A DNA stretch of 64,000 nt from NCBI GenBank assembly GCA_036488815.1, contig DASXGX010000137.1, positions 38,065 through 102,064 of the forward strand, in the 5' to 3' direction. A program made the position numbers and the translations under genes. Below the pieces are notes generated by a model that made no database searches, had not been told where the DNA came from, and worked only from the letters and a program-made list of their open reading frames with translations. Numbering within the stretch: position 1 is the stretch's first letter; every line of letters starts with the position of its first letter. This document shows, piece by piece, positions 11,398 to 19,584 of this stretch. This DNA is from Roseiarcus sp036488815 (GTDB lineage Bacteria; Pseudomonadota; Alphaproteobacteria; Rhizobiales; Beijerinckiaceae).

Positions 11398-12305
11398 CAG
11401 AAATACCCCTCGCGCTTCTTCTTCTCCATCGAGCCGGATTCGTCCGAATCGATCAGGCGGCCTTGGCGCTCGGAGGTCGTCGAAGCGCGCATTTCCTCGA
11501 TGATCGCATCGAGCGTGTCCGCCTCGGACTCGATGGCGCCGGTCAGCGGGTAGCAGCCGAGCGTGCGGAACCGGACGCGCCGCATCTGCGGCGTTTCGCC
11601 CGGCCGCAGCGGCAGGCGGTCGTCGTCGACCATGATGAGCGTGCCGTCGCGCTCGACGACCGGACGCTCCTTGGCGAAATAGAGGGGAACCACGGGGATG
11701 GATTCGGCGCGGATGTATTCCCAGACGTCGAGTTCGGTCCAGTTCGACAACGGGAAGACGCGCATCGACTCGCCCTCGCGAATGCGGGTGTTGTAGAGGC
11801 GCCAGAGTTCGGGACGCTGATTGCGGGGATCCCAGCTATGCGAGGCGGAGCGGTGCGAGAAGACGCGCTCCTTGGCTCGGCTCTTCTCCTCGTCGCGCCG
11901 CGCGCCGCCGAACGCCGCATCGAAGCGATACTTGTCGAGCGCCTGGCGCAGGCCCTCGGTCTTCATCACCTGGGTATGCACCTGGCTGCCGGAAGCGACC
12001 GGCGAAATGCCGCGCGCCACGCCCTCCTTGTTCACATGGACGCGCAGATCGAGCCCCAGGCGCTCCGCGGTCTGGTCGCGGAAGGCGATCATTTCGCGGA
12101 ACTTCCAGGTCGTGTCGACATGCAGCAGCGGAAACGGCGGCAGGGCTGGATAGAACGCCTTCATCGCGACGTGCAGCATCGCGCTGGAGTCCTTGCCGAT
12201 CGAATATAGCATGACAGGATTGCTAAATTCGGATACAACCTCGCGCATTATGTGAATTGCTTCCGCTTCAAGGCGCTTGAGGTGAAGGGGCAACGGATTG
12301 GCCAT
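11397..12305 (-). CDS. cysD: Sulfate adenylyltransferase subunit 2 (CysD)
   Basis: This protein of 302 residues has the PP-loop ATP-pyrophosphatase motif YSIGKDSS (about 34-41). Downstream are segments conserved in CysD: LLHVDTTWKF, FDAAFGGARRDEEKSRAKER and FPLSNWTELDVWEYI. The C-terminus ends in the KKREGYF tail typical of the family. It is the catalytic subunit that adenylylates sulfate; GTP hydrolysis by CysN drives it. First gene of a two-gene operon; no cysH, cysI or sulfate transporter gene is in the window. Confidence 0.95.
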   Translation of the reverse strand: MANPLPLHLKRLEAEAIHIMREVVSEFSNPVMLYSIGKDSSAMLHVAMKAFYPALPPFPLLHVDTTWKFREMIAFRDQTAERLGLDLRVHVNKEGVARGISPVASGSQVHTQVMKTEGLRQALDKYRFDAAFGGARRDEEKSRAKERVFSHRSASHSWDPRNQRPELWRLYNTRIREGESMRVFPLSNWTELDVWEYIRAESIPVVPLYFAKERPVVERDGTLIMVDDDRLPLRPGETPQMRRVRFRTLGCYPLTGAIESEADTLDAIIEEMRASTTSERQGRLIDSDESGSMEKKKREGYF

Positions 12306-12338
12306 GGGGAAGCGTCTCGCAAGGACCTGCAGGCGCTC

Positions 12339-12367
12339 GCAATATAGGGATCGCAGGGGCTAATCAA
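12339..12367 (-). promoter_or_regulatory. Candidate sigma-70 type promoter of cysD-cysNC
   Basis: Read on the minus strand, TTGATT (12367-12362) is followed after 17 bases by TATTGC (12344-12339), with TATATT overlapping it two bases earlier. It lies 34-62 bases upstream of the cysD ATG. Judged by consensus only. Confidence 0.4.
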
Positions 12368-12391
12368 GTTCGGCGGAGCGCCCGCCAGGCC

Positions 12392-13138
12392 TCAGAGCTT
12401 CGAGCCGCCGTCGACGCGGATCGTGTCGCCGGTGATCCACCGCGCGCCGTCCGAGGCGAGGAAGGCGACCGCCCCCGCGATGTCTTCGGGCTGTGCGATC
12501 CGCTTGAAGGCCTGCATGGCGAGGGTGAACTCCCGGCCGCCGTCCGTCTTGGCGAAGCTCGACATTTCGGTCTCGACGACGCCTGGCGCGACCGCGTTGA
12601 CGCGGATCCCCCGCGAACCGAGCGCGAGTGCGAAGTGCTTCACCAGCGTGTCGACGGCGCCCTTCGTGGCCGAATAGGCGGCGAGCTGGCCGACCGCCGC
12701 ACGCGCGCCGAGCGAAGAGACGAGAACGACGCTGCTTCCCTCGCCGAGAATCGGCAGCAATTGCTGCACGAGAAAGAACGGCGCGCGCACGTTGACCGCG
12801 AAGAGGCGGTCGAAATCAGCGACCGTCGTCTCCTCGATCGTCGCAGCCTTCGAGACGCCGGCATTGGCGACGAGGATGTCGAGCCGATCGCCGACGATGG
12901 CGCGAACCCGCGCGGCGAGCGCCTGCGGCGCGTCCGGCGACGAAAGATCGGCCGCCACCGCCTCCGCGCGGCCCCCGGCGTCGCGGATCGCCTTGACGAC
13001 GGCCTCGGCCTCGGCGGCGCCGCGGCCGTAATGGACGATCACCTGCGCGCCCTCTTGGGCGAGCGCCAATGCGCTGGCGCGGCCGATGCCGCGCGATGCG
13101 CCGGTGACGAGAGCAGTTTTTCCTGAAAGCGTGGTCAT
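12392..13138 (-). CDS. SDR family NAD(P)-dependent oxidoreductase
   Basis: A 248-residue classical short-chain dehydrogenase/reductase. It has the cofactor motif TGASRGIG (about 13-20), the structural NAG in LVANAGVS, the catalytic Ser in VLVSSLGA, and YSATK (Tyr and Lys). A C-terminal GDTIRVDGG segment is present, as in 3-oxoacyl-ACP-reductase-like SDRs. The substrate is unknown. Basic residues after the first beta strands suggest NADPH, but this is weak evidence. GAGGAG precedes the ATG. It is divergent from a LysR regulator across 167 bases, so that regulator probably controls it. Confidence 0.88.
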   Translation of the reverse strand: MTTLSGKTALVTGASRGIGRASALALAQEGAQVIVHYGRGAAEAEAVVKAIRDAGGRAEAVAADLSSPDAPQALAARVRAIVGDRLDILVANAGVSKAATIEETTVADFDRLFAVNVRAPFFLVQQLLPILGEGSSVVLVSSLGARAAVGQLAAYSATKGAVDTLVKHFALALGSRGIRVNAVAPGVVETEMSSFAKTDGGREFTLAMQAFKRIAQPEDIAGAVAFLASDGARWITGDTIRVDGGSKL

Positions 13139-13305
13139 GATCGAGCTCCTCTCACCAGGACCGTCCCCCGCGATTGGGGGGATGCCGGCGGTTCGATCCG
13201 TTTCGACGAGGTCGAGACCGCCAAGGCATGTGTTTACGCCTCACTGGCGCGGCGGAAAAAGTCTTTGTAGGATGGCCTCCATACTCCGCGGGCATGAGGT
13301 CGGTT

Positions 13306-14232
13306 ATGGAGCTGCGCCATCTCCGCTATTTCGTCGCCGTCGCGGAGGCGGGCAGTTTGACGCTCGCGGCCGAGCAGCGCCTGCATACGGCGCAGCCCTC
13401 CTTGAGCCGACAGATTCGCGATCTCGAATACGAGGTGGGGGCGCAACTGCTCACCCGAAGCGCGCGCGGCGTCGAGGTGACGCCGGCCGGCCAGGCGTTC
13501 CTCGAACATGCGCGGCTGGCGCTCGCGCAGACGGAAGCCGCCGTCGAGGCGGCCCGGCGCGCCGCGCAGCCCGCCAAGCCCGTGTTCGCGCTGGGCTTCC
13601 TCACCGGCCAGGAGATGGATTGGCTGCCCGAGGCGATGCACACGCTGAGGGACGTTCTGCCGAATATCGAAGTTGCCGTCTCCAGCGACTATTCGCGCCC
13701 GCTGGCCGAGGCGCTGATGCGCGGCAAGCTCGACCTCGCCTTCCTCAGGCCGGAGCGCGGCATGCCCGATCTCGAATACCGGGTGGTGACCACAGAGCCG
13801 CTCCTCGTCGTCATGCCGAGCGATCATCCTCTCGCGGCGCGCGAGAGCGTCGCCGTCGCGGATCTCGACGGCGAGACCTTTCTCGGCATGTCCGATACGG
13901 CGCCGACGCTTCAGGCTGTGATCGAGGACTATTTGAAGCGATCGAACGTCGATCTCAAGCCGGCGCATAAGATCGACAATCTCGGCATGGCGATGTCGCT
14001 GGTCGCATCGACCCGCGGCGTCACGCTGCTGCCGGCCTATGCGAAGAACTTCCTGCCCTGGTCCGTGACCAGCCGGCCGCTGGCGGGGGAGACGCCGACG
14101 ATCGACTTGGTCGTCGGCTTCAACAAGACGAACACGTCGACGACGCTGAAGCTATTCCTGTCGCGGCTCGACGCGTTGATCGCCCGGCGGCGCCCCGAAA
14201 AGGATGCTCACAGCCGCTTGCGAAACCAGTGA
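13306..14232 (+). CDS. LysR family transcriptional regulator
   Basis: The protein has 308 residues. Residues 1-60 form the winged helix-turn-helix (MELRHLRYFVAVAEAGSLTLAA, QPSLSRQIRDLE, GAQLLTRS), followed by a substrate-binding domain with FLTGQEMDW and the GVTLLPAYA segment seen in LysR proteins that resemble BenM/CatM. ATG 13306 has GAGGT seven bases before it; ATG 13294 is possible. It is divergent from the SDR gene, the usual arrangement for a LysR protein and its target. The inducer is unknown. Its 3' end overlaps the convergent GNAT gene by 25 bases. Confidence 0.9.
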   Translation: MELRHLRYFVAVAEAGSLTLAAEQRLHTAQPSLSRQIRDLEYEVGAQLLTRSARGVEVTPAGQAFLEHARLALAQTEAAVEAARRAAQPAKPVFALGFLTGQEMDWLPEAMHTLRDVLPNIEVAVSSDYSRPLAEALMRGKLDLAFLRPERGMPDLEYRVVTTEPLLVVMPSDHPLAARESVAVADLDGETFLGMSDTAPTLQAVIEDYLKRSNVDLKPAHKIDNLGMAMSLVASTRGVTLLPAYAKNFLPWSVTSRPLAGETPTIDLVVGFNKTNTSTTLKLFLSRLDALIARRRPEKDAHSRLRNQ

Positions 14233-14690
14233 TGGGCGTAGGGGTTGGCGCTGTAGCGTTCGGTCTCCTCGAAGCCGAGCTTGCGATAGAGCGCGTGGGC
14301 CTCCGTGAGCGCCTTGTTGGTGTCGAGCCGCAGCAGCGTCATGCCTTCCGAATGCGCCGTCTGCTCGATGGTCGCGATGATCCGCCGGGCGACGCCGAGG
14401 CCGCGGGCGAACGGCGCGGTCCACATCCGCTTGATCTCGCCGGTCGTCTGGTCGATGCGCAGCAGCGCGCCGCATCCCGCCGGCCTTCCCTGGAGCCGCG
14501 CGAGAAAGAACCATCCCGCCGGCGGCGTCATCTCGTCTTCGCGCACGTCGTTTCCCTGGGCCGGATCGAAGCCGGCCTCGAAGCGCCGCGCGAGCTCGCG
14601 GAAATATTCGGCAAGGCACCAGCGCGCGTCCGGCGAGCCGGCCGGCTCCTGCCGCACTTCGATGAGCTGCGAAATCGCGCCGGGTTCCAT
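14208..14690 (-). CDS. GNAT family N-acetyltransferase
   Basis: A 160-residue single-domain acetyltransferase. The acetyl-CoA-binding region is RMWTAPFARGLGVARRIIATIE (a variant of R/Q-x2-G-x-G/A), followed by LRLDTNKALTEAHALYRKLGF, the usual motif B that ends in a Tyr and the LGF turn. The acceptor substrate cannot be predicted. The first ~30 residues (LIEVRQEP...ARWCLAEYF) match small GNAT proteins that are common in proteobacteria. It is convergent with, and overlaps, the end of the LysR gene. Confidence 0.85.
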   Translation of the reverse strand: MEPGAISQLIEVRQEPAGSPDARWCLAEYFRELARRFEAGFDPAQGNDVREDEMTPPAGWFFLARLQGRPAGCGALLRIDQTTGEIKRMWTAPFARGLGVARRIIATIEQTAHSEGMTLLRLDTNKALTEAHALYRKLGFEETERYSANPYAHHWFRKRL

Positions 14691-14805
14691 GCCGCGAGCT
14701 TAGTCCCGCGGCGCGGCCGCGCAAGCGCTCGCAAAGATCGCGCAAATTCGACATAAAACCGCGCCCGTCGCCCGATATCGAGGCGCAGCCCATTGGAAGC
14801 TTGCC

Positions 14806-15807
14806 TTGCCCCGTCCGCTCGCCCATTTCGCCTTTGCTCTTCTGCTCGCCTTCGGGGCGAACGCCGCGCGCGCGGCCGACAGCGGGCAGGACGCGCCGTG
14901 CCTCTATTCGCCAGCGCCGCCCCAGTCGCTCGCGAGCGTCGACGCCGTCACCGACTACACGTCGGTGCTGCGGAGCTGCCACGCCGCGGACGGACGCGAG
15001 AGCCTCGCCATCCGCACGATGAGCGTCGGCGGAACGCCGCTTCTGCTGCTGGCCGATCCGCAGAAGCTCTCGACCCGCCTCGAGCGCGCGGCCTGCTGGA
15101 CTTGCGAAGATACCAGCGAGGACGCGCTCGCGGGGACGCGCATGATGCGGGCGGTCGCGCAATCGGCTCAAGCGCCCGGCCTCGTCCATCGCGGCTTCCT
15201 GCAGAACGCCGGCCTCACCCATGGCGCCGCGCCTGGGGCCTTCGTAACCGGGGACCTCTGCCCGAGCCGCCGACCGCTCGACCGCGCCTTTTTCGACGAT
15301 CTCGCCGCCAAGGGGCCGCATACGCCGGTGGCGTTGTCGATCTCCGGCCTCTGGCTGCTGCATCATTTCGAGGATTATCGCTGGCTGCTCGACCGGCAGG
15401 CGCAGGGCGCGCTCGACATCCTCTGGGTCGATCACACGTTCCACCACCCCTATCGTCGCGGCGTGCCGTACGAGCGCAACTTCCTGCTCACCCACGGCGT
15501 CGATCCCGACGCGGAGATTCTCGACACGGAGCGCCTGCTGATCGCCAACGGCCAGACGCCGTCGCTGTTCTTTCGCTTCCCCGGCCTGATCTCGAGTTCG
15601 CCGCTGATGCAGGCGGTGCGCCGCCACCATCTCGTCTCGCTCGGCGCCGACGCCTGGCTGGCGCAAGGCGAGAAGCCGGTCGACGGCTCGATCATCCTCG
15701 TGCATCCCAACGGCAACGAGGAGGTCGGCCTGGCGATGTTCGACCGCGACCTCTCGCGCGGCGCCATCGCGCAACCCTTCGAGCCGCTCGTCGCCGCGCC
15801 GGAGTAA
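14806..15807 (+). CDS. Exported protein, putative polysaccharide-deacetylase fold
   Basis: This 333-residue protein has a signal peptide (cleavage after ARA, about residue 23). Three segments resemble NodB-type deacetylases in order: DHTFHHPY (compare the H-x3-H metal motif), FFRFPGLISS (compare the R-P-P-x-G motif) and GSIILVHPNGNE (compare the C-terminal LLHD-like motif). Several cysteines near the N-terminus could form disulfides. The assignment is inferred from motif order and not from full-length recognition. The start is a TTG at 14806; no ATG gives the signal peptide. It stands alone, followed by repeat A copy 3. Confidence 0.55.
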   Translation: MPRPLAHFAFALLLAFGANAARAADSGQDAPCLYSPAPPQSLASVDAVTDYTSVLRSCHAADGRESLAIRTMSVGGTPLLLLADPQKLSTRLERAACWTCEDTSEDALAGTRMMRAVAQSAQAPGLVHRGFLQNAGLTHGAAPGAFVTGDLCPSRRPLDRAFFDDLAAKGPHTPVALSISGLWLLHHFEDYRWLLDRQAQGALDILWVDHTFHHPYRRGVPYERNFLLTHGVDPDAEILDTERLLIANGQTPSLFFRFPGLISSSPLMQAVRRHHLVSLGADAWLAQGEKPVDGSIILVHPNGNEEVGLAMFDRDLSRGAIAQPFEPLVAAPE

Positions 15808-15823
15808 GCGGACCGCGCCGCTG

Positions 15824-15910
15824 TGTCACACCCGCGAAAGCGGGTGTCCAGATAGCCGCCACAGGCCTTCGCCCTTTGACTCCTGGATACCCGCGTGCGC
15901 GGGCATGACA
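15824..15910 (-). repeat. Repeat A, copy 3 (inverted relative to copies 1 and 2)
   Basis: The arms TGTCACACCCGCGAAAGCGGGTGTCC and GGATACCCGCGTGCGCGGGCATGACA flank a middle that is the reverse complement of copy 1 (CCACAGGCCTTCGCCCTTTGACTCC). It sits between the putative deacetylase gene and the GIY-YIG gene and fills most of that gap. Confidence 0.85.
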
Positions 15911-15956
15911 ATGAAGGCCGCGTGTCATCCCGGCCCTTTTCAAGCCGCTCGACGCC

Positions 15957-16268
15957 ATGCAAACTTTGTACATGTTCGAGCGGCGATACTCCGTTTACAT
16001 CATGGCGAGCCGACGAAACGGAACGCTATACATCGGGGTGACCAACCATCTCCCCGCCCGCGCGTTCCAGCATCGCGGCGGCGGCGGCTCGAAATTCACC
16101 GCCCGATACGGCGTGAAGACCCTCGTCTGGTACGAACACTATTCGGATGTGAACGAGGCGATTGCTCGGGAAAAGCAGCTCAAAAAATGGGAGCGGCGCT
16201 GGAAGCTCGAGCTGATCGAGCGCTTCAACCCTCAATGGGTCGACCTCTACGAGAGCCTGAATGCTTAG
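15957..16268 (+). CDS. GIY-YIG nuclease superfamily protein
   Basis: A 103-residue stand-alone GIY-YIG domain of the COG2827 type. The motif pair is YSVYIMASR...LYIGVT, followed by the catalytic Arg in ARAFQHRGG, YEHYSDVNEAIAREKQLKKWERRWKLELIE (with the glutamate) and the C-terminal NPQWVDLYE. Members are small nucleases of uncertain role, common in alphaproteobacteria. The ATG could be 15957 or 15972. A 20-base piece of this gene (near 16182) recurs at 16463-16482 in the adjacent tandem duplication. Confidence 0.88.
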   Translation: MQTLYMFERRYSVYIMASRRNGTLYIGVTNHLPARAFQHRGGGGSKFTARYGVKTLVWYEHYSDVNEAIAREKQLKKWERRWKLELIERFNPQWVDLYESLNA

Positions 16269-16461
16269 CAGCCGCCTGATGTTGTCATGCCCGCGCAAAG
16301 CGGGCATCCAGGGGTGAAGAGGAAAGAGCTCACGGGCTTAGGGCGCACAAACAAGCGCCTCAACGCGCGCCGCCAGCGGCGGTGATCTGGATGCCCGCTT
16401 TGCGCGGGCATGACAGACCAGACGCTCAGCCCCGCCCGACGAACGGCATCGTCGTCGCCAT
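16257..16461. repeat. Tandem duplication, unit 1 (205 bp; contains repeat A-variant copy 4 at 16283-16415)
   Basis: This 205-base block recurs 224 bases downstream at 16481-16685 with only a few substitutions. It starts in the last codons of the GIY-YIG gene (CTGAATGCTTAG), contains a long variant of repeat A (arms TGTCATGCCCGCGCAAAGCGGGC and GCCCGCTTTGCGCGGGCATGACA), and ends with a non-functional copy of the last ~11 codons of the downstream SDR gene. No gene lies in 16269-16649. Confidence 0.92.
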
Positions 16462-16480
16462 TCAAAAAATGGGAGCGGCG

Positions 16481-16685
16481 CTGAATGCTTAGCAGCCAGC
16501 TGATGTTGTCATTCCCGCGCAAAGCGGGCATCCAGGGGTGAAGAGGAAAAGGCTCACGGGCTTAGGGCGCACAAACAAGCGCCTCAACGCTCGCCGCCAG
16601 CGGCGGTGATCTGGATGCCTGCTTTGCGCGGGCATGACAGACCAGATGCTCAGCCCCGCCCGACGAACGGCATCTTCGTCGCCAT
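16481..16685. repeat. Tandem duplication, unit 2 (contains repeat A-variant copy 5 at 16507-16639)
   Basis: Second copy, offset by exactly 224 bases from unit 1. Its right end is the true 3' end of the SDR gene. The 19-20 bases between the units (from about 16462) match positions near 16181-16202 in the GIY-YIG gene, so the duplicated unit was originally longer and lost about 55 bases. Confidence 0.92.
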
Positions 16686-17399
16686 GATCGTCAGCGACAG
16701 GATGTTCGAGGAGAGCGGCAGGCTCGCCATGTGGACGACCGCGTCGCCGACCTCGACAGGGTCGATGGTGGGCTCGACGGCGATGCGCCCGTCCGCCTGG
16801 GGGACGCCGAGGGTCATCTTGAAGGCCATTTCGGTCAGCGCATTGCCGATGTCGATCTGGCCGCAGGCGATGTCGTCGGCGCGCCCGTCGAGCGCGATCG
16901 ACTTGGTGAGGCCGGTGATGGCGTGCTTGGTGGCCGTATAGGGAGCGCTGAACGGGCGCGGCGCGTAGGCGGAAATCGATCCGTTGTTGATGATGCGGCC
17001 GCCGCGCGGAGTCTGCCGCTTCATGATCTGCATCGCCGCCTGCGCGCAGAGGAACGAGCCGGTCAGGTTCACGTCGACGACCGTTCGCCACTGCTCGAAG
17101 CTCAGTTCGTCGATCGGAACGGCGGGCGCGCCGGCGCCGGCGTTGTTGAACAGGAGATCGAGGCGGCCGAAGGCCCGCTCCACGTCGGCGAACAGCGCCT
17201 TGACCGCGTTCGGGTCGCCGACGTCGCAGCTCCTGGCGAGAGCGCGGCGGCCCAGCGCCTCGACCCCTTGCGCGACGGCGGCGAGCGCCTCGGCGCCGCG
17301 GCCGGTGAGCGCGACGTTCCAGCCGGCTTTCGCCAGCGCCAACGCCGCCGCCTTGCCGATGCCCCGGCCGGCCCCCGTCACCAATGCGAATTTTTCCAC
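16650..17399 (-). CDS. SDR family oxidoreductase
   Basis: A 249-residue classical SDR: TGAGRGIG cofactor motif at about residues 8-15, NNAGAGAP, the catalytic Ser in NNGSISAYAP, and YTATK. The C-terminus (MATKMPFVGRG) matches a family of SDRs often annotated as 3-hydroxy-type or sorbitol-like dehydrogenases; the substrate is unknown. The start is a GTG at 17399 with GGAGG upstream on the minus strand. The last 11 codons lie in unit 2 of the tandem duplication, and a dead copy of them lies in unit 1. It is 33 bases from the DMT transporter gene and may be cotranscribed with it. Confidence 0.87.
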   Translation of the reverse strand: MEKFALVTGAGRGIGKAAALALAKAGWNVALTGRGAEALAAVAQGVEALGRRALARSCDVGDPNAVKALFADVERAFGRLDLLFNNAGAGAPAVPIDELSFEQWRTVVDVNLTGSFLCAQAAMQIMKRQTPRGGRIINNGSISAYAPRPFSAPYTATKHAITGLTKSIALDGRADDIACGQIDIGNALTEMAFKMTLGVPQADGRIAVEPTIDPVEVGDAVVHMASLPLSSNILSLTIMATKMPFVGRG

Positions 17400-17432
17400 G
17401 GCTGTCTCGCCTCCGATTGCTTTTGCTCGATC

Positions 17433-18338
17433 CTACAGGGGCCAGGAGGCGCTCGTCACGTCCTTCGCGCGCGGCTCGCCGGCGATCTCGGGGATTACGC
17501 GCCAAATGACGGCGCCGATGACGAAGGCGCCGCCGATCAGCGTCGCCCGTCCCGGGTTCTCGCCGAAGGCGAGAAAGACCCAGAGCGGCCCCAGCGCCAC
17601 GTCCAACATGCTGACGAGGCCCGCCTCGGCCGAGGGCACGAATTTCGCGCCCTCCATGAACATGACGAAGGCGACGCAGACCGTCGTGAGGCCGAACAGG
17701 AAAAGTATGATCAGATCGCGCAGGTCGAGCGCGGGATGCGCGGACATCGTGTAGCCGAAGGTCGCCGCGAGGAAGGCGGCCGCGGCGTTGATCGAGGTCA
17801 TCGACATGGCGGGATCGCGCCGCTGCAACACGACCATCAGCGCGAAGGTCACCGTCATCAGCATCGACAGGGCCTGACCGAGCAACCGCCCGGAGCCGAG
17901 CCCGCTCGCCACCATGATGACGACGCCGACGGTCGCAACGCACGCCGAGATGAGCGTGCGGCGCGAGACGCGCTCCTTGTTGATGAGGAAGGACAGCCCG
18001 GCGGCGACAAACGGCAGGGTGGCGTAGATGACCAGCACATCCGCCACCGTCGTCGTCATCACCGCCGCGATGTAGGACGAGATCGCCGTCGCCGAGAGCA
18101 GGACGATCAGCGGCGAGAGCGGCCCGAAGCCGAAGCGCGGGCCGAGCACGCCGCGCCGATGTTCGAACACCGCCCAGGCCGAAATGCAGAGGCCGCCGAA
18201 TCCGGCGCGCGCGAACAGCACCGTGCCGACATCGAGATGACCGATGAGACGGGCGAAATAGCCCGCCAGACTCCAAAGGACCGTCCCCCCGAGCACGAGC
18301 AACAGCCCCCTGCGTCGCGCGGCGCGTTGGGCCGGCAT
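17433..18338 (-). CDS. DMT (EamA) family transporter
   Basis: A 301-residue inner-membrane protein with two EamA repeats and about ten helices (LLLVLGGTVLWSLAGYFARL in the first, LIILFLFGLTTVCVAFVMF in the second). Both halves show the usual pattern. The second-half EAGLVSMLDVALGPLWVFLAFGE segment is typical of drug/metabolite exporters. Substrates range from amino acids to purines and are unknown here. ATG 18338 has GGAGA upstream; 18404 would add a hydrophilic leader. It lies just upstream of the SDR gene on the same strand. Confidence 0.87.
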   Translation of the reverse strand: MPAQRAARRRGLLLVLGGTVLWSLAGYFARLIGHLDVGTVLFARAGFGGLCISAWAVFEHRRGVLGPRFGFGPLSPLIVLLSATAISSYIAAVMTTTVADVLVIYATLPFVAAGLSFLINKERVSRRTLISACVATVGVVIMVASGLGSGRLLGQALSMLMTVTFALMVVLQRRDPAMSMTSINAAAAFLAATFGYTMSAHPALDLRDLIILFLFGLTTVCVAFVMFMEGAKFVPSAEAGLVSMLDVALGPLWVFLAFGENPGRATLIGGAFVIGAVIWRVIPEIAGEPRAKDVTSASWPL

Positions 18339-18461
18339 GGTCGTCTCCAAATCCCATTGATTCGCGTGGACTTTAGAGCCAATCGGCCGGCGACGCGTCA
18401 ACACAATCCTTGGCGCCCCGGCGAATAATCCGATGGCCTCCGCGCGCGGCGCCTAAGAAAT

Positions 18462-19514
18462 CTACCCGCGCGAGCCTTGGACGTCGGCGGCGGCCCCCTC
18501 CCCGCTCGGCGCGAGCGGATGGGCCGCTTTCGCCACGCGCTCGCCGAGCCGCACGAACGGGGTCGCGAGGCTGCGGGTCATCGTGCTGAAGTCGCCTTCG
18601 TCGGGGGCGACCCCGAAATGCGGAACCTCGGGCTCCTTGCCCGGGACATAAAGCGTGCCGAAGACCCAATCCCACAGCGCGAGCGCGAAGCCGAGGTTCT
18701 TGTCCCAATGCTTGGGAAGGGTCGAATGATGGATTTGATGATGCGCGGGGCTTTGCAGCAACCTGCCGACGAGGCCGGTGAAGGCGATCCACATATGACT
18801 GTGGCGCAGATGGCCGTAGGTGACGAGGAAGGCCATCAGCAGGATGTTGCCGTTCAGTAGCGTGAACGGCCGCACGCCGGGCCCGAACATGTAGGTCATC
18901 ACGCCGAACACCGTCCCCGTCGCGATCGCGATGAGGTTCATGAAGGCGAGGATCTCGACCGGATGCTGGCGCAGCTCGGTGAAGGCGGTCATCACCTCCG
19001 CCGAATGGTGCACCTTGTGGAACTCCCACAACGCCGGGATGCGGTGGAAGAGGTAATGCGCGAACCAATAGGCGAGCTCATAGGCCAGCAGTTCGAACAC
19101 CGTCGCCGTCGAGAGAATGGCCCAGACCGGCCAGGCGGTCGCCGCATGGGAGCCGAGGGCGCGCGTCAGCCCGGCGACGACGAGGTCGCGGCAGAAGAAA
19201 TTGCCGACCGCAAGGCAGCCGTACCCCGAGGCGAGCACGAGCCCGTTGAGAACCCACAAACGCATGTCGACCAGCGAGGAGCTGGCCCACAGGATGCGAC
19301 CGGCGAAGATCGAACGGACGAAGCCGCGCAGGCTCACCGGGCGGCCGCGCGCGCGCCGGCGGGTTACGTAGTAGAGAACGGAAAACAGCGAGGCGCCCGC
19401 CAGAGCCGGAGCGCCATAGGCTGCGGTCGGTCCGAACGTGAGCTGCAACCGTTCGAGCGCGCCGACCCAGAGCCATTGCAGCAAGGCGACGACCTGAAGA
19501 CCCACGACGCACAC
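18462..19514 (-). CDS. Sterol desaturase / fatty acid hydroxylase family membrane protein
   Basis: A 350-residue integral membrane di-iron enzyme candidate. The three histidine clusters of the family are present: HYLFH, HKVHH, and HHQIHH, with an extra H-x2-H in GHLRHSH. Several membrane helices precede and separate them. Family members hydroxylate or desaturate lipids such as fatty acids, sterols, hopanoids or carotenoids; the substrate here is unknown. The annotated start is a GTG at 19514; a second GTG at 19505 is possible. The C-terminal 30 residues are Ala/Gly-rich and hydrophilic. Confidence 0.88.
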   Translation of the reverse strand: MCVVGLQVVALLQWLWVGALERLQLTFGPTAAYGAPALAGASLFSVLYYVTRRRARGRPVSLRGFVRSIFAGRILWASSSLVDMRLWVLNGLVLASGYGCLAVGNFFCRDLVVAGLTRALGSHAATAWPVWAILSTATVFELLAYELAYWFAHYLFHRIPALWEFHKVHHSAEVMTAFTELRQHPVEILAFMNLIAIATGTVFGVMTYMFGPGVRPFTLLNGNILLMAFLVTYGHLRHSHMWIAFTGLVGRLLQSPAHHQIHHSTLPKHWDKNLGFALALWDWVFGTLYVPGKEPEVPHFGVAPDEGDFSTMTRSLATPFVRLGERVAKAAHPLAPSGEGAAADVQGSRG

Positions 19515-19584
19515 TCCATGACGACTGTGCGAAGGCTAGGACGTCGATTTCAAGGAAGCGTTAAGTCGTCCCCTGGGAATCCGG

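Noticed and set aside
9397..11553. A 718-codon plus-strand frame opposite cysNC
   Set aside because: Antisense shadow of the CysN-CysC fusion; no domain seen.
16283..16639. Possible CRISPR-like repeats
   Set aside because: Only two units, offset by 224 bases, each containing a palindromic element and gene ends. This is a tandem duplication, not a repeat-spacer array, and no cas gene is present.
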